From assembly GCA_002436485.1 (NCBI GenBank), contig DJMK01000175.1, positions 2,444 to 10,793 on the forward strand: 8,350 bases of DNA, in the 5' to 3' direction. Under the pieces are notes generated by a model. That model was not told the origin of the DNA. It searched no databases and worked only from the letters and a program-made list of their open reading frames with translations. Positions 1-5,940 of this stretch are shown here, piece after piece (the first letter of the stretch is position 1; every line of letters begins with the position of its first letter). This stretch comes from Proteobacteria bacterium UBA6492. Its GTDB lineage: Bacteria; Pseudomonadota; Gammaproteobacteria; UBA6429; Thiohalophilaceae. The translations under genes and the position numbers were made by a program.

Positions 1-53
1 ATGTAGGTCATAGCAAATATGCTTAGTGTAAAAAGGCGTAGTAATTTTTTCAT
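1..53 (-). CDS. N-terminus of an exported protein, truncated by the window edge
   Basis: Reading the minus strand from an ATG at 53-51 gives MKKLLRLFTLSIFAMTY, after which the window ends. Two lysines and an arginine followed by a hydrophobic stretch are typical of a Sec signal peptide or an N-terminal membrane anchor. A strong Shine-Dalgarno (GAGGAG, complement of 62-67) sits 8 bases upstream, which makes this a real start rather than a chance ORF. The mature protein lies outside the window, so no function can be assigned. The gene diverges from the outer-membrane protein gene at 233 and shares with it an intergenic region containing an FNR-type box. Confidence 0.65.
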   Translation of the reverse strand, partial: MKKLLRLFTLSIFAMTY

Positions 54-61
54 GGTGATTG

Positions 62-67
62 CTCCTC
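62..67 (-). promoter_or_regulatory. Shine-Dalgarno of the truncated leftward gene
   Basis: The minus strand reads GAGGAG here, 8 bases before the ATG at 53. It is the strongest ribosome binding site in the left part of the window. It is the main evidence that the short reading frame running off the left edge is a gene. Confidence 0.6.
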
Positions 68-103
68 GCAGATAACAAAAGCGCATCCCAGGAATAACTG
101 TTT

Positions 104-111
104 AATGTATA
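104..111 (-). promoter_or_regulatory. Candidate -10 region of the leftward gene
   Basis: On the minus strand this stretch contains TATACA (111-106) and the overlapping TACATT (109-104), each matching TATAAT at four of six positions. A transcript would start near 97-99. That puts the centre of the FNR-type box (140.5) at about -41.5 to -43.5, close to the geometry of a class II FNR-activated promoter, where the regulator stands in for a -35 element. The -10 call is weak by itself; the spacing to the box gives it some weight. Confidence 0.35.
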
Positions 112-133
112 CAAGGTATGCTAATAAAAACCT

Positions 134-147
134 TTGATCTTAATCAA
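134..147. promoter_or_regulatory. FNR/ANR-type binding site, perfect consensus
   Basis: The sequence TTGAT-CTTA-ATCAA is a perfect inverted repeat and matches the FNR/ANR/DNR consensus (TTGAT-N4-ATCAA) in all ten defined positions. FNR is the oxygen-sensing Fe-S regulator of anaerobic genes in gammaproteobacteria. The box lies in the divergent intergenic region. Its centre is about 42 bases before the inferred leftward start and about 70 bases before the inferred rightward start near 211. The first distance fits class II activation and the second roughly fits class I. Binding is inferred; the palindrome itself is directly visible. Confidence 0.7.
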
Positions 148-198
148 AAGAAACTCGCCTAACTGGAAATTAGTGCTACAACATGGTTGCATAATATT

Positions 199-204
199 TA
201 TAAT
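199..204 (+). promoter_or_regulatory. Candidate -10 element (TATAAT) for the gene at 233
   Basis: A perfect TATAAT lies 28 bases before the ATG at 233, predicting a start site near 211. The best -35 at 18-base spacing, GCTACA (175-180), matches TTGACA at only three positions. The promoter may therefore depend on an activator such as the one binding at 134-147. The surrounding DNA is AT-rich, so a chance match is possible. Confidence 0.4.
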
Positions 205-232
205 TTGGTTTTAAGCTTGGGATGTATCAAAA

Positions 233-1036
233 ATGAAATCCAGCGCACAAATATCCCTGAGTTTTATAGTATTACTTTTGCCTGGCCTGTTGGCTGCGCA
301 ACCTTCCGAGAGTGAACTGGCCAAACAGCTTGCCAATCCGATTGCCAGCCTGATCAGCGTCCCGTTTCAACTCAATTACGATCGCAATATCGGACCGGTA
401 GACGACGGCGAGCGACTTACCCTCAATATCCAGCCAGTGATTCCATTTGAGCTGAACAAGGAGTGGAACCTGATTTCACGTACCATTCTCCCTGTCATCA
501 GACAAACCGACATTGCACCCGGCGCAGGTAATCAAAGCGGTACCGGTGATATCGTGCAGAGCCTGTTTTTCTCACCCGTTGCGCCGACCAAGAGCGGCTG
601 GATCTGGGGTGTCGGACCGGTGTTTTTACTGCCAACGGGGTCAGATGATCGCCTGACTGCAGATAAATGGGGCGTCGGACCGACAGCCGTTGCGTTAAAA
701 CAAACCGGGCCCTGGACATATGGCGCGCTTGCTAATCATATCTGGTCCGTTGCCGGGGAGGATGCACGCGACGATGTGAGTGCCACTTTCCTGCAGCCAT
801 TTCTTTCTTATGCAACCCCAACCGGTGTGTCATACAATCTAAACATGGAAAGTACCTACAACTGGAAATCCAGGGAATGGACCGTACCGATTCTGCTTGG
901 TGTCGGCAAAGTGTCGAAAATAGGTGAGCAAACGGTGCAGTATAACGTGGCACTACGCTATTACGTCGATAGCCCGGTATCCGGTCCAGAAGGTCTCGCC
1001 TTGCGCTTTGCCTTTGTACTGCTTTTCCCCAGGTAA
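233..1036 (+). CDS. Outer-membrane transporter-like beta-barrel protein ('neuromedin U' family)
   Basis: This 267-residue exported protein begins with a Sec signal peptide (residues 1 to about 22, cleavage after LLAAQ or nearby). The mature part has features of a bacterial outer-membrane barrel family often mislabelled 'neuromedin U' or simply 'transporter'. These are the early LANPIASLISVPFQ segment, the SRTILPVI strand, the GDIVQSLFFSP block, the WGVGPVFLLPT strand and a terminal strand ending LLFPR. Alternating polar/hydrophobic residues and aromatic girdles support a barrel of about 240 residues. The ATG is preceded only by a weak GGGA (219-222). The Omp85-like gene follows 31 bases downstream, so the two could be co-transcribed. 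The transported substrate is unknown. The family assignment comes from recalled family sequence and is fairly sure; the cellular role is not. Confidence 0.85.
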   Translation: MKSSAQISLSFIVLLLPGLLAAQPSESELAKQLANPIASLISVPFQLNYDRNIGPVDDGERLTLNIQPVIPFELNKEWNLISRTILPVIRQTDIAPGAGNQSGTGDIVQSLFFSPVAPTKSGWIWGVGPVFLLPTGSDDRLTADKWGVGPTAVALKQTGPWTYGALANHIWSVAGEDARDDVSATFLQPFLSYATPTGVSYNLNMESTYNWKSREWTVPILLGVGKVSKIGEQTVQYNVALRYYVDSPVSGPEGLALRFAFVLLFPR

Positions 1037-1067
1037 ACGGCATTAAAATAAGTAAACTATTGAATCC

Positions 1068-2162
1068 ATGAATGTGGGAAAACTATTTCTGCCTGTACTG
1101 GTGTTCTGTTACATCGCGGTTTATTCATATGCACTGGCCGACACAACTGATGCTGATCAAAAAATAAATTCTCAAGGCGAAGACAATACAGAGGAATCCC
1201 CCTGGTTGCTGGCTCCGACATTCAGCAGTGACCCCAAGGTTGGTACGTCGCTGGGCTTTCTTGCCGGTTATCTATTTAAATTGGACTCCGAATCCACCTC
1301 ATCCATGGCAGGTGTGATGTCGAGCTATAGCGATACCAATTCGGTGATCGGTGGTATCTTTTTGAGATCCTACTGGGATGCAGACAGCAAGCGTTTCAAT
1401 ATCGTCCTAGCAGGTGGCAAAATCAAAAATGACTACGATGATTTTCTCGGCACGGGTTTGCCGGTTTCATCGACCGATAATATGAAATTGTTTTACACCC
1501 AATATTTACAGGAAGTACATCCTGACTGGTTTGTTGGCGTGCAGGGCATCTATACGAATTACCTGATAGTCGGCGATAATTTTGCAAGTCAGGAGCTACT
1601 AAATCTACTCGGATTGACAGGCTTTGATTCTGGCGCAATTGGTCTAATGGTAATGTTTGATAGCCGAAACAACCAGAATGCTCCCACGTCGGGTTTGCAA
1701 TTCAGCATCGATAACTTTGCCTACCGAGAAGCTTTTGGTGGCGAAGAAAACTTCGATACGCTCAAACTACAGCTAAAACAATACCTGCCACATGGCAATG
1801 GTCATGTCTTTGCATATCGGGTGAATGGACGCTGGACCTCGGATGCGCCGCCAAGCGGTTACTCCAGCGTCAATCTAAGAGGATATGTTCGGGGCCAGTA
1901 TCTGGCGCCACATTCGTTACTGTTAGAAGGCGAACAACGCTGGCACTGGAAGGGACGTTTTGGAATCAATGTATTTGCTGGCGTTGTTTGTTTGTATGGC
2001 AACAATAGAAACTGTGATAACAGTAATAATCTCTACCCAAGTGCCGGAATTGGCGCCCAATATCTGCTTAAAGAGTCCGAACAGATGGTGATTACCATGG
2101 ATTATGCAGAAGGCAAAGGTGACAATAACGGTTTCTATTTACGCTTTGGACAAGCTTTCTGA
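1068..2162 (+). CDS. Omp85/BamA-like outer-membrane barrel without POTRA domains
   Basis: This 364-residue protein has a signal peptide ending ALA|D (residue about 24), then a short acidic linker, then a barrel of roughly 320 residues. L270-R271-G272-Y273 matches the conserved (V/I)RGF loop motif of the Omp85 superfamily, and the chain ends in phenylalanine (RFGQAF), as assembled outer-membrane proteins usually do. There is no room for periplasmic POTRA domains, so it resembles the short 'BamA/TamA family' or surface-antigen-like barrels rather than the essential BamA. C308 and C316 bracket a short loop that could be disulfide-linked. No clear Shine-Dalgarno precedes the ATG, which is the only start that keeps the signal peptide. 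It follows the neuromedin-U-like barrel by 31 bases and may share its transcript. Substrate and function are unknown. Confidence 0.75.
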   Translation: MNVGKLFLPVLVFCYIAVYSYALADTTDADQKINSQGEDNTEESPWLLAPTFSSDPKVGTSLGFLAGYLFKLDSESTSSMAGVMSSYSDTNSVIGGIFLRSYWDADSKRFNIVLAGGKIKNDYDDFLGTGLPVSSTDNMKLFYTQYLQEVHPDWFVGVQGIYTNYLIVGDNFASQELLNLLGLTGFDSGAIGLMVMFDSRNNQNAPTSGLQFSIDNFAYREAFGGEENFDTLKLQLKQYLPHGNGHVFAYRVNGRWTSDAPPSGYSSVNLRGYVRGQYLAPHSLLLEGEQRWHWKGRFGINVFAGVVCLYGNNRNCDNSNNLYPSAGIGAQYLLKESEQMVITMDYAEGKGDNNGFYLRFGQAF

Positions 2163-2293
2163 TCGAACGCACTGCTACGGTTAGCGACTGAATTAGGTAC
2201 CACCCGAATCCGCAAGTATATCGAAGATCTTAGTACATCACGCTTTGTATAGGTTTATTTTAATTTCTTATGAGTACAAGGTAATTACTTCGA

Positions 2294-2734
2294 ATGGAAT
2301 ATTTCGCTGAACTGGGCTATCTAGGCTTATTTGTTGCTGCCTTTCTGGCCGCCACCATTTTGCCGTTGAGTTCTGAAATTGTACTAAGCAGTTTATTATT
2401 GAGTGGTTTATCGCCCTTCGCTTTAGTTGCTATCGCAACAACTGGCAATGTGCTGGGTTCACTCACTAATTACGCTTTGGGGTACTGGGCAAGCAATGAA
2501 GTGATCAAGCGCTGGCTTAAGATATCCGATGAAGAGTTTGTTAGAGCAGAACAACGATTCGTTAAGTATGGCCTGTTCTCATTGTTATTTGCCTGGGTAC
2601 CGATTATTGGCGACCCACTGACGGTAATCGCCGGTGTGTTGCGAATTCGTCTATTGTGGTTTGTTCTGTTGGTCGCCACCGGCAAACTGATTCGTTATAT
2701 CGTTATCAGTCAGCTGGTACTACAGGCAGCCTGA
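2294..2734 (+). CDS. yqaA: YqaA-type DedA/VTT family inner-membrane protein
   Basis: This 146-residue, very hydrophobic protein has about four membrane segments (near residues 8-33, 40-64, 94-116 and 119-143). Its layout follows E. coli YqaA, a short member of the DedA/SNARE-associated (VTT) superfamily. Shared features are the P24..S27-E28 segment, the G51-N52 and T58-N59 block, the W101-P103..G106-D107 re-entrant motif, and G130-K131..R134-Y135 near the end. DedA-family proteins are linked to membrane lipid flipping and envelope homeostasis, but no activity is established for the YqaA branch that I can cite. AAGGT at 2278-2282 is a distant ribosome binding site (11 bases). It is separated by about 130 bases on each side from its neighbours and appears to be transcribed alone. 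Confidence 0.85.
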   Translation: MEYFAELGYLGLFVAAFLAATILPLSSEIVLSSLLLSGLSPFALVAIATTGNVLGSLTNYALGYWASNEVIKRWLKISDEEFVRAEQRFVKYGLFSLLFAWVPIIGDPLTVIAGVLRIRLLWFVLLVATGKLIRYIVISQLVLQAA

Positions 2735-2821
2735 CGCTGTGACAGCGCAACAGGGTTGTTGGTAGTTGTTTCCCCCGTAAAATCCCTCATTTTCATGGGT
2801 GCGTAATCCAGCGCCGAGCAG

Positions 2822-2827
2822 TACAAT
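2822..2827 (+). promoter_or_regulatory. Candidate -10 element (TACAAT) of the hydrolase-MFS unit
   Basis: TACAAT matches TATAAT at five of six positions and lies 29 bases before the GTG start at 2857. No good -35 is found 16-18 bases upstream. Because the local DNA is AT-rich this is a modest call. Its overlap with the inverted repeat at 2823-2843 would suit repression of initiation. Confidence 0.35.
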
Positions 2828-2843
2828 ATATATAGTGTATTGT
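2823..2843. promoter_or_regulatory. AT-rich inverted repeat, possible operator
   Basis: ACAATA and TATTGT form perfect 6-base arms separated by 9 bases, about 13 bases before the start of the persulfide-dioxygenase-like gene. It overlaps the possible -10 at 2822-2827. ArsR-family persulfide sensors of the BigR/SqrR type repress comparable operons through AT-rich inverted repeats at the promoter, so a similar regulator is an attractive inference. No such regulator gene is in the window. The short arms in AT-rich DNA leave chance as an alternative. Confidence 0.4.
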
Positions 2844-2856
2844 CTGGGGTAACAGC

Positions 2857-3585
2857 GTGTTTTTCAAACAACTAGCAACCAAAGAAGCTTCACTCTCCTA
2901 CTTGTTTGGCTGTGGCTCGCTGGGCAAGGCGGTTGCGGTTGACGTTGTGGCCGGCGATGAAGACTGGTTTGTTGAACAGGCCAGCCAACAAAATGTCACC
3001 ATCACGCATGTCATTGAAACCCACGTACATGCGGATCATTATTCCGGCGGACGTCAGCTGGCCGAACGTGTCGGTGCAAAGTATTGCCTGCACCGTGATG
3101 CGAATGTCGCGTTTGATTTTGAAGCGCTGGATGACGGTGATGTGATCGAGGCGGGTAACGTACACGTGAAAATACTCGCCGCGCCGGGGCACACACTCGA
3201 TAGTATTTGCCTGGCGGTTTCGGATAACCGGCGTAGCGACGAGGCCTGGTTTTTGCTGACGGGTGATACGCTGTTTGTCGGCAGTATTGGAAGACCGGAT
3301 CTCGCGGGACGTGAAAAGGAAATGGCCGGCATGTTATTTGATACTCTGCACAACAAACTACTTGCCTATCCCGATACCACTGAAATTTATCCAGCCCACC
3401 AGGCAGGAAGTGTGTGTGGCGCAGGCATCTCCGGTAAACCGGTTTCCACGCTGGGTTTTGAAAAACGCTTTAACCCAATGCTCAAAATCACTGATAAAAA
3501 TGAATTCGTGCACGCACTGACAGCAGAAATTCCGCCGCGCCCTGCTGAAATGGATCGCATCGTTCAAGCTAATACACGAGCCTGA
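2857..3585 (+). CDS. Metallo-beta-lactamase-fold hydrolase, probable persulfide dioxygenase (ETHE1/Blh-like)
   Basis: This 242-residue cytoplasmic enzyme carries the full metal-binding set: H56-x-H58-x-D60-H61 within THVHADH, H112 (PGHT), D137 (GDTLF) and H181 (YPAH). The GSIGRPD segment after D137 and the GSVCG..STLGFEKRFNP tail are typical of ETHE1, Blh and the N-terminal half of CstB. These enzymes oxidise glutathione or other low-molecular-weight persulfides to sulfite with a mononuclear iron. There is no rhodanese domain, and the length is about that of a stand-alone family member. Translation starts at a GTG with GGGGT (2846-2850) six bases upstream. The MFS gene follows after 10 bases, so the two are almost certainly one operon. 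A glyoxalase II-like hydrolase is the alternative, but the tail favours the persulfide dioxygenase group. Confidence 0.82.
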   Translation: MFFKQLATKEASLSYLFGCGSLGKAVAVDVVAGDEDWFVEQASQQNVTITHVIETHVHADHYSGGRQLAERVGAKYCLHRDANVAFDFEALDDGDVIEAGNVHVKILAAPGHTLDSICLAVSDNRRSDEAWFLLTGDTLFVGSIGRPDLAGREKEMAGMLFDTLHNKLLAYPDTTEIYPAHQAGSVCGAGISGKPVSTLGFEKRFNPMLKITDKNEFVHALTAEIPPRPAEMDRIVQANTRA

Positions 3586-3595
3586 TGATTTACAG

Positions 3596-4891
3596 GTGAC
3601 AGAGCAAAATTATCATTTTGGTATTCGCGTAAACCTGCAGCAGTTTGTTCATCAACTCTGGCAGGTATTACTGGTCGGCCTGACACTCGGCATGATGCGC
3701 ACCGTGGTGCCGGCACTGGCAGAGTCGGAGTTTGGTGTGCCGAAAGGCTCCTTCCTGTTATTAATGGCCTTTGTGATTGCGTTTGGCTTTGTCAAAGGCG
3801 CGCTTAATTTTGTGGCTGGTCGCCTGTCAGAAAGAATCGGACGCAAGCATGTGTTGATGCTTGGCTGGCTGATTGCCCTACCTATTCCCGCCATCGTTTT
3901 TTATGCCCCTGGCTGGAACTGGATCGTGTTTGCAACCATTTTATTAGGCGTGAACCAGGGATTAACCTGGTCCATGACACAAACCGCCAAACTCGATATT
4001 ACGCATCCTGAACAGCGTGGCTTAACGATTGGCCTGAATGAGTTTTCCGGTTACTTCGGTGTCGCGCTGGCCGGCATCGTTACTGCTTACCTGACTGAAT
4101 GGCTGGGTGCCCGTGAAGGTTTAATGTGGTTTGGCATGGTCACCATCATTGCTGCGATCATCACGACACAACTCTGGGTAAAAGACACGCTGGCCTGGGC
4201 ACAGGCCGAGGCAAAGCAACATGCAGCGGGTGAGGCCACCGGTCCTATAGCGCGCTTTCCCAAAAACATTTCCGATACACCCACAACCTGGCAGGTATTT
4301 ACCTTAATGTCATGGCGCGACAAACGCATGTTTGCCTTTAGCCAGGCCGGGCTGGTAGAAAAATTTGTCGATGCCCTGATCTGGGTATTTTATCCGGTCT
4401 ATTTATATGAACAGGGACTGAGCCTGGCCAACATTGGCTGGGTGGTTGGCATTTACGGTTTTGTTTGGGGCGGTTCACAATTTATCACCGGCAAGTTATC
4501 TGACCATGTGGGGCGTTTATGGCCCATTATAATCGGCATGTGGGTATGTGGTGCCGGTGTCGGTCTTATGTTACTGGGCGAATCATTATGGTGGTGGTCA
4601 ATCTCTGCCGCTATTACGGGACTTGGCATGGCACTGTTGTATCCAAACATCAGTGCAGCCGTCAGTGATATTGCCCATCCAGCCTGGCGCGGTTCCGCGA
4701 TCGGTATTTACCGCTTCTGGCGTGATCTCGGCTACGGTATTGGAGCATTGTTACTTGGCCTGGCATCAAATATAAGCGGTATTATCAGCACGGGATTCTG
4801 GTTTGTAACCATCGCCATGTTTATTTCTGGCCTGCTGGTGCTACTGGTTGCTGAAGAAACCCACCCGCGCATCAATCCTGCTATCGAGTAA
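3596..4891 (+). CDS. MFS transporter, 12 transmembrane helices
   Basis: This 431-residue integral membrane protein has two six-helix halves. The MFS motif A appears in the first half (G75-R-L-S-E-R-I-G-R-K84) and again in the second (G299-K-L-S-D-H-V-G-R307). A hydrophilic central loop of roughly 60 residues begins after residue 195. The GTG start at 3596 has no convincing Shine-Dalgarno. It lies 10 bases after the stop of the persulfide-dioxygenase-like gene, so translation is probably coupled to it; starting at the next methionines would remove part of the first helix. The substrate is not visible from the sequence. Its neighbour suggests export or uptake of a sulfur compound, for example sulfite or a thiol, in the place that TauE/SafE-type exporters take in comparable operons. 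No terminator is obvious downstream. Confidence 0.85.
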   Translation: MTEQNYHFGIRVNLQQFVHQLWQVLLVGLTLGMMRTVVPALAESEFGVPKGSFLLLMAFVIAFGFVKGALNFVAGRLSERIGRKHVLMLGWLIALPIPAIVFYAPGWNWIVFATILLGVNQGLTWSMTQTAKLDITHPEQRGLTIGLNEFSGYFGVALAGIVTAYLTEWLGAREGLMWFGMVTIIAAIITTQLWVKDTLAWAQAEAKQHAAGEATGPIARFPKNISDTPTTWQVFTLMSWRDKRMFAFSQAGLVEKFVDALIWVFYPVYLYEQGLSLANIGWVVGIYGFVWGGSQFITGKLSDHVGRLWPIIIGMWVCGAGVGLMLLGESLWWWSISAAITGLGMALLYPNISAAVSDIAHPAWRGSAIGIYRFWRDLGYGIGALLLGLASNISGIISTGFWFVTIAMFISGLLVLLVAEETHPRINPAIE

Positions 4892-4929
4892 CAATTACAA
4901 ATCATTCCAATAGTCGTTGCCATAGATTT

Positions 4930-4958
4930 ATGAGATAACGTTCCCCAGCTGCTATAGA
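4930..4958 (+). promoter_or_regulatory. Weak candidate promoter for the VOC lipoprotein cluster
   Basis: ATGAGA (4930-4935) and TATAGA (4953-4958) are separated by 17 bases and match the -35 and -10 consensus at four of six positions each. Transcription would start near 4965, so the palindrome at 4989-5006 would fall in the early leader. This is the best candidate between the MFS and lipoprotein genes, but it is not strong. Confidence 0.25.
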
Positions 4959-4988
4959 AGATCTTTTAACTCAAAACTGCTAATCTTG

Positions 4989-5006
4989 GAATTATTTGAA
5001 TAATTC
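4989..5006. promoter_or_regulatory. Perfect 18-base palindrome with 8-base arms, possible operator
   Basis: GAATTATT-TG-AATAATTC is an uninterrupted inverted repeat directly before the ATGGAG ribosome binding site of the VOC lipoprotein gene. Its length and symmetry suit a dimeric repressor such as a TetR- or MarR-like protein. A two-base loop is poor for an RNA hairpin, so a DNA operator is more likely than a leader structure. It covers the alternative upstream TTG at 4996, which argues against that codon being the start. Confidence 0.55.
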
Positions 5007-5008
5007 AT

Positions 5009-5012
5009 GGAG
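5009..5012 (+). promoter_or_regulatory. Shine-Dalgarno that places the lipoprotein start at TTG 5020
   Basis: GGAG lies seven bases before the in-frame TTG at 5020. The upstream in-frame TTG at 4996 has only a GGA with poor spacing and falls inside a palindrome. The site therefore favours 5020, which also gives a compact lipoprotein signal peptide. Confidence 0.55.
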
Positions 5013-5019
5013 ATTCCCA

Positions 5020-5931
5020 TTGCGTTTGTCAGCTCTGATTTTTTTCCTGTTAGTCTTCTCCCTTTCTGGCTGTAACACTGCTCCAATCAACCTGCCGCCT
5101 GTTACTGAAACAGCAACCGGAAATACACTACCCGGCAAGGTTATCTGGCATGACCTGATTTCACATAAACCAGAAGAAACCAAGAAATTTTATAGCGCAC
5201 TGTTTGAATGGCAATTCGAAGATCTCGGACTGGACTTTGGCTTTGGTCGTACCGTGAATTATTCCTTGATACGTCATCAGGGTCAGCTCATCGGTGGCAT
5301 GATTGACGCGAATCATCTTGGCCGCGACAACCCAGAAAATTTCTCGCAATGGGTAGTGGTGCTTTCTGTAAACGATATCAATGCGGCAACCAAACATGTC
5401 CAGGCGAATGGCGGCAAGGTACTCACCATGCCACGTGATGTTGCCGAGCGTGGCACACTGGCACTGGTGGAAGATAACCAGGGAGCGGCGCTGGCATTAT
5501 TACAGACACGCCATGGTGATCCTGCAGATCGCATAACTCCAATAGGCGGGTTTCTATGGGATGAAGTCTGGCCAGTCGATGTTAAACAAGCCGCAAGCTT
5601 TTATACCAGCCTGTTTAACCTGGCGCCCGCTGCGCACGACAATAAAACAGGAGCCCGATACCAGTTCCTGGCATCAAGTTCGGGCACTCCTCGTTTTGGC
5701 CTCTTGCAACAACCTATCAAGGCACTACCACCGACATGGGTAAGTTATATTCGAGTCGATGATCCGGCAGCTATTACGAAGAAAGTGCCCAAATTAGGTG
5801 GCCAGGTACTAGTAGACGTACAAAAACGAGCTATAGGCGGTGAAGTCGCGCTTATCGCAGACCCTTCAGGTGCTGGCATTGCGATTCAGAGCTGGCCTGA
5901 AAAACGCACTGCTTTACCAATACAGAACTAA
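5020..5931 (+). CDS. Lipoprotein with two tandem VOC (glyoxalase-fold) domains
   Basis: Starting from TTG 5020 the protein has 303 residues. It opens with MRLSALIFFLL and a clear lipobox, LSGC, with the modified cysteine at residue 18. The next residue is asparagine rather than aspartate, so outer-membrane sorting is expected. Two VOC domains follow (about 39-165 and 175-295). The first begins GKVIWHDLISHKPEETKKFY, resembling the SgaA-N-like glyoxalase group; the second begins with FLWDEVWPVD. H44 of the first domain sits at the usual metal-ligand position, while the second has aspartate/glutamate there. VOC proteins are normally cytoplasmic enzymes or binding proteins, so a lipid-anchored periplasmic form is unusual; a binding role is as likely as catalysis. 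If translation began at TTG 4996, eight residues would be added. The small lipoprotein gene begins nine bases later. Confidence 0.75.
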   Translation: MRLSALIFFLLVFSLSGCNTAPINLPPVTETATGNTLPGKVIWHDLISHKPEETKKFYSALFEWQFEDLGLDFGFGRTVNYSLIRHQGQLIGGMIDANHLGRDNPENFSQWVVVLSVNDINAATKHVQANGGKVLTMPRDVAERGTLALVEDNQGAALALLQTRHGDPADRITPIGGFLWDEVWPVDVKQAASFYTSLFNLAPAAHDNKTGARYQFLASSSGTPRFGLLQQPIKALPPTWVSYIRVDDPAAITKKVPKLGGQVLVDVQKRAIGGEVALIADPSGAGIAIQSWPEKRTALPIQN

Positions 5932-5940
5932 GGTGGACTC

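Noticed and set aside
106..113. TGTATACA 8-base palindrome near the leftward promoter.
   Set aside because: Palindromes of eight bases are frequent in AT-rich DNA and it overlaps the -10 candidate; no evidence of a separate operator.
2163..2249. An open stretch of 29 codons in the same frame directly after the stop of the Omp85-like gene, ending at TAG 2247-2249.
   Set aside because: It has no start codon with a ribosome binding site, a 29-codon open run is common by chance, and the barrel already ends in the expected terminal phenylalanine, so readthrough or a gene remnant is not supported.
2735..2747. CGCTG-TGA-CAGCG stem-loop just after the YqaA stop, considered as a terminator.
   Set aside because: The stem is only five base pairs and no run of T follows, so intrinsic termination is not supported.
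2772..2799. Imperfect hairpin with AAAAT/ATTTT arms between the YqaA and hydrolase genes.
   Set aside because: The stem is short and AT-rich with internal mismatches and there is no T tract; it may be chance.
3054..3356. Long minus-strand frame of 100 codons inside the hydrolase gene, and similar antisense frames elsewhere.
   Set aside because: These are shadows of well-supported plus-strand genes; none shows a ribosome binding site or recognisable protein pattern.
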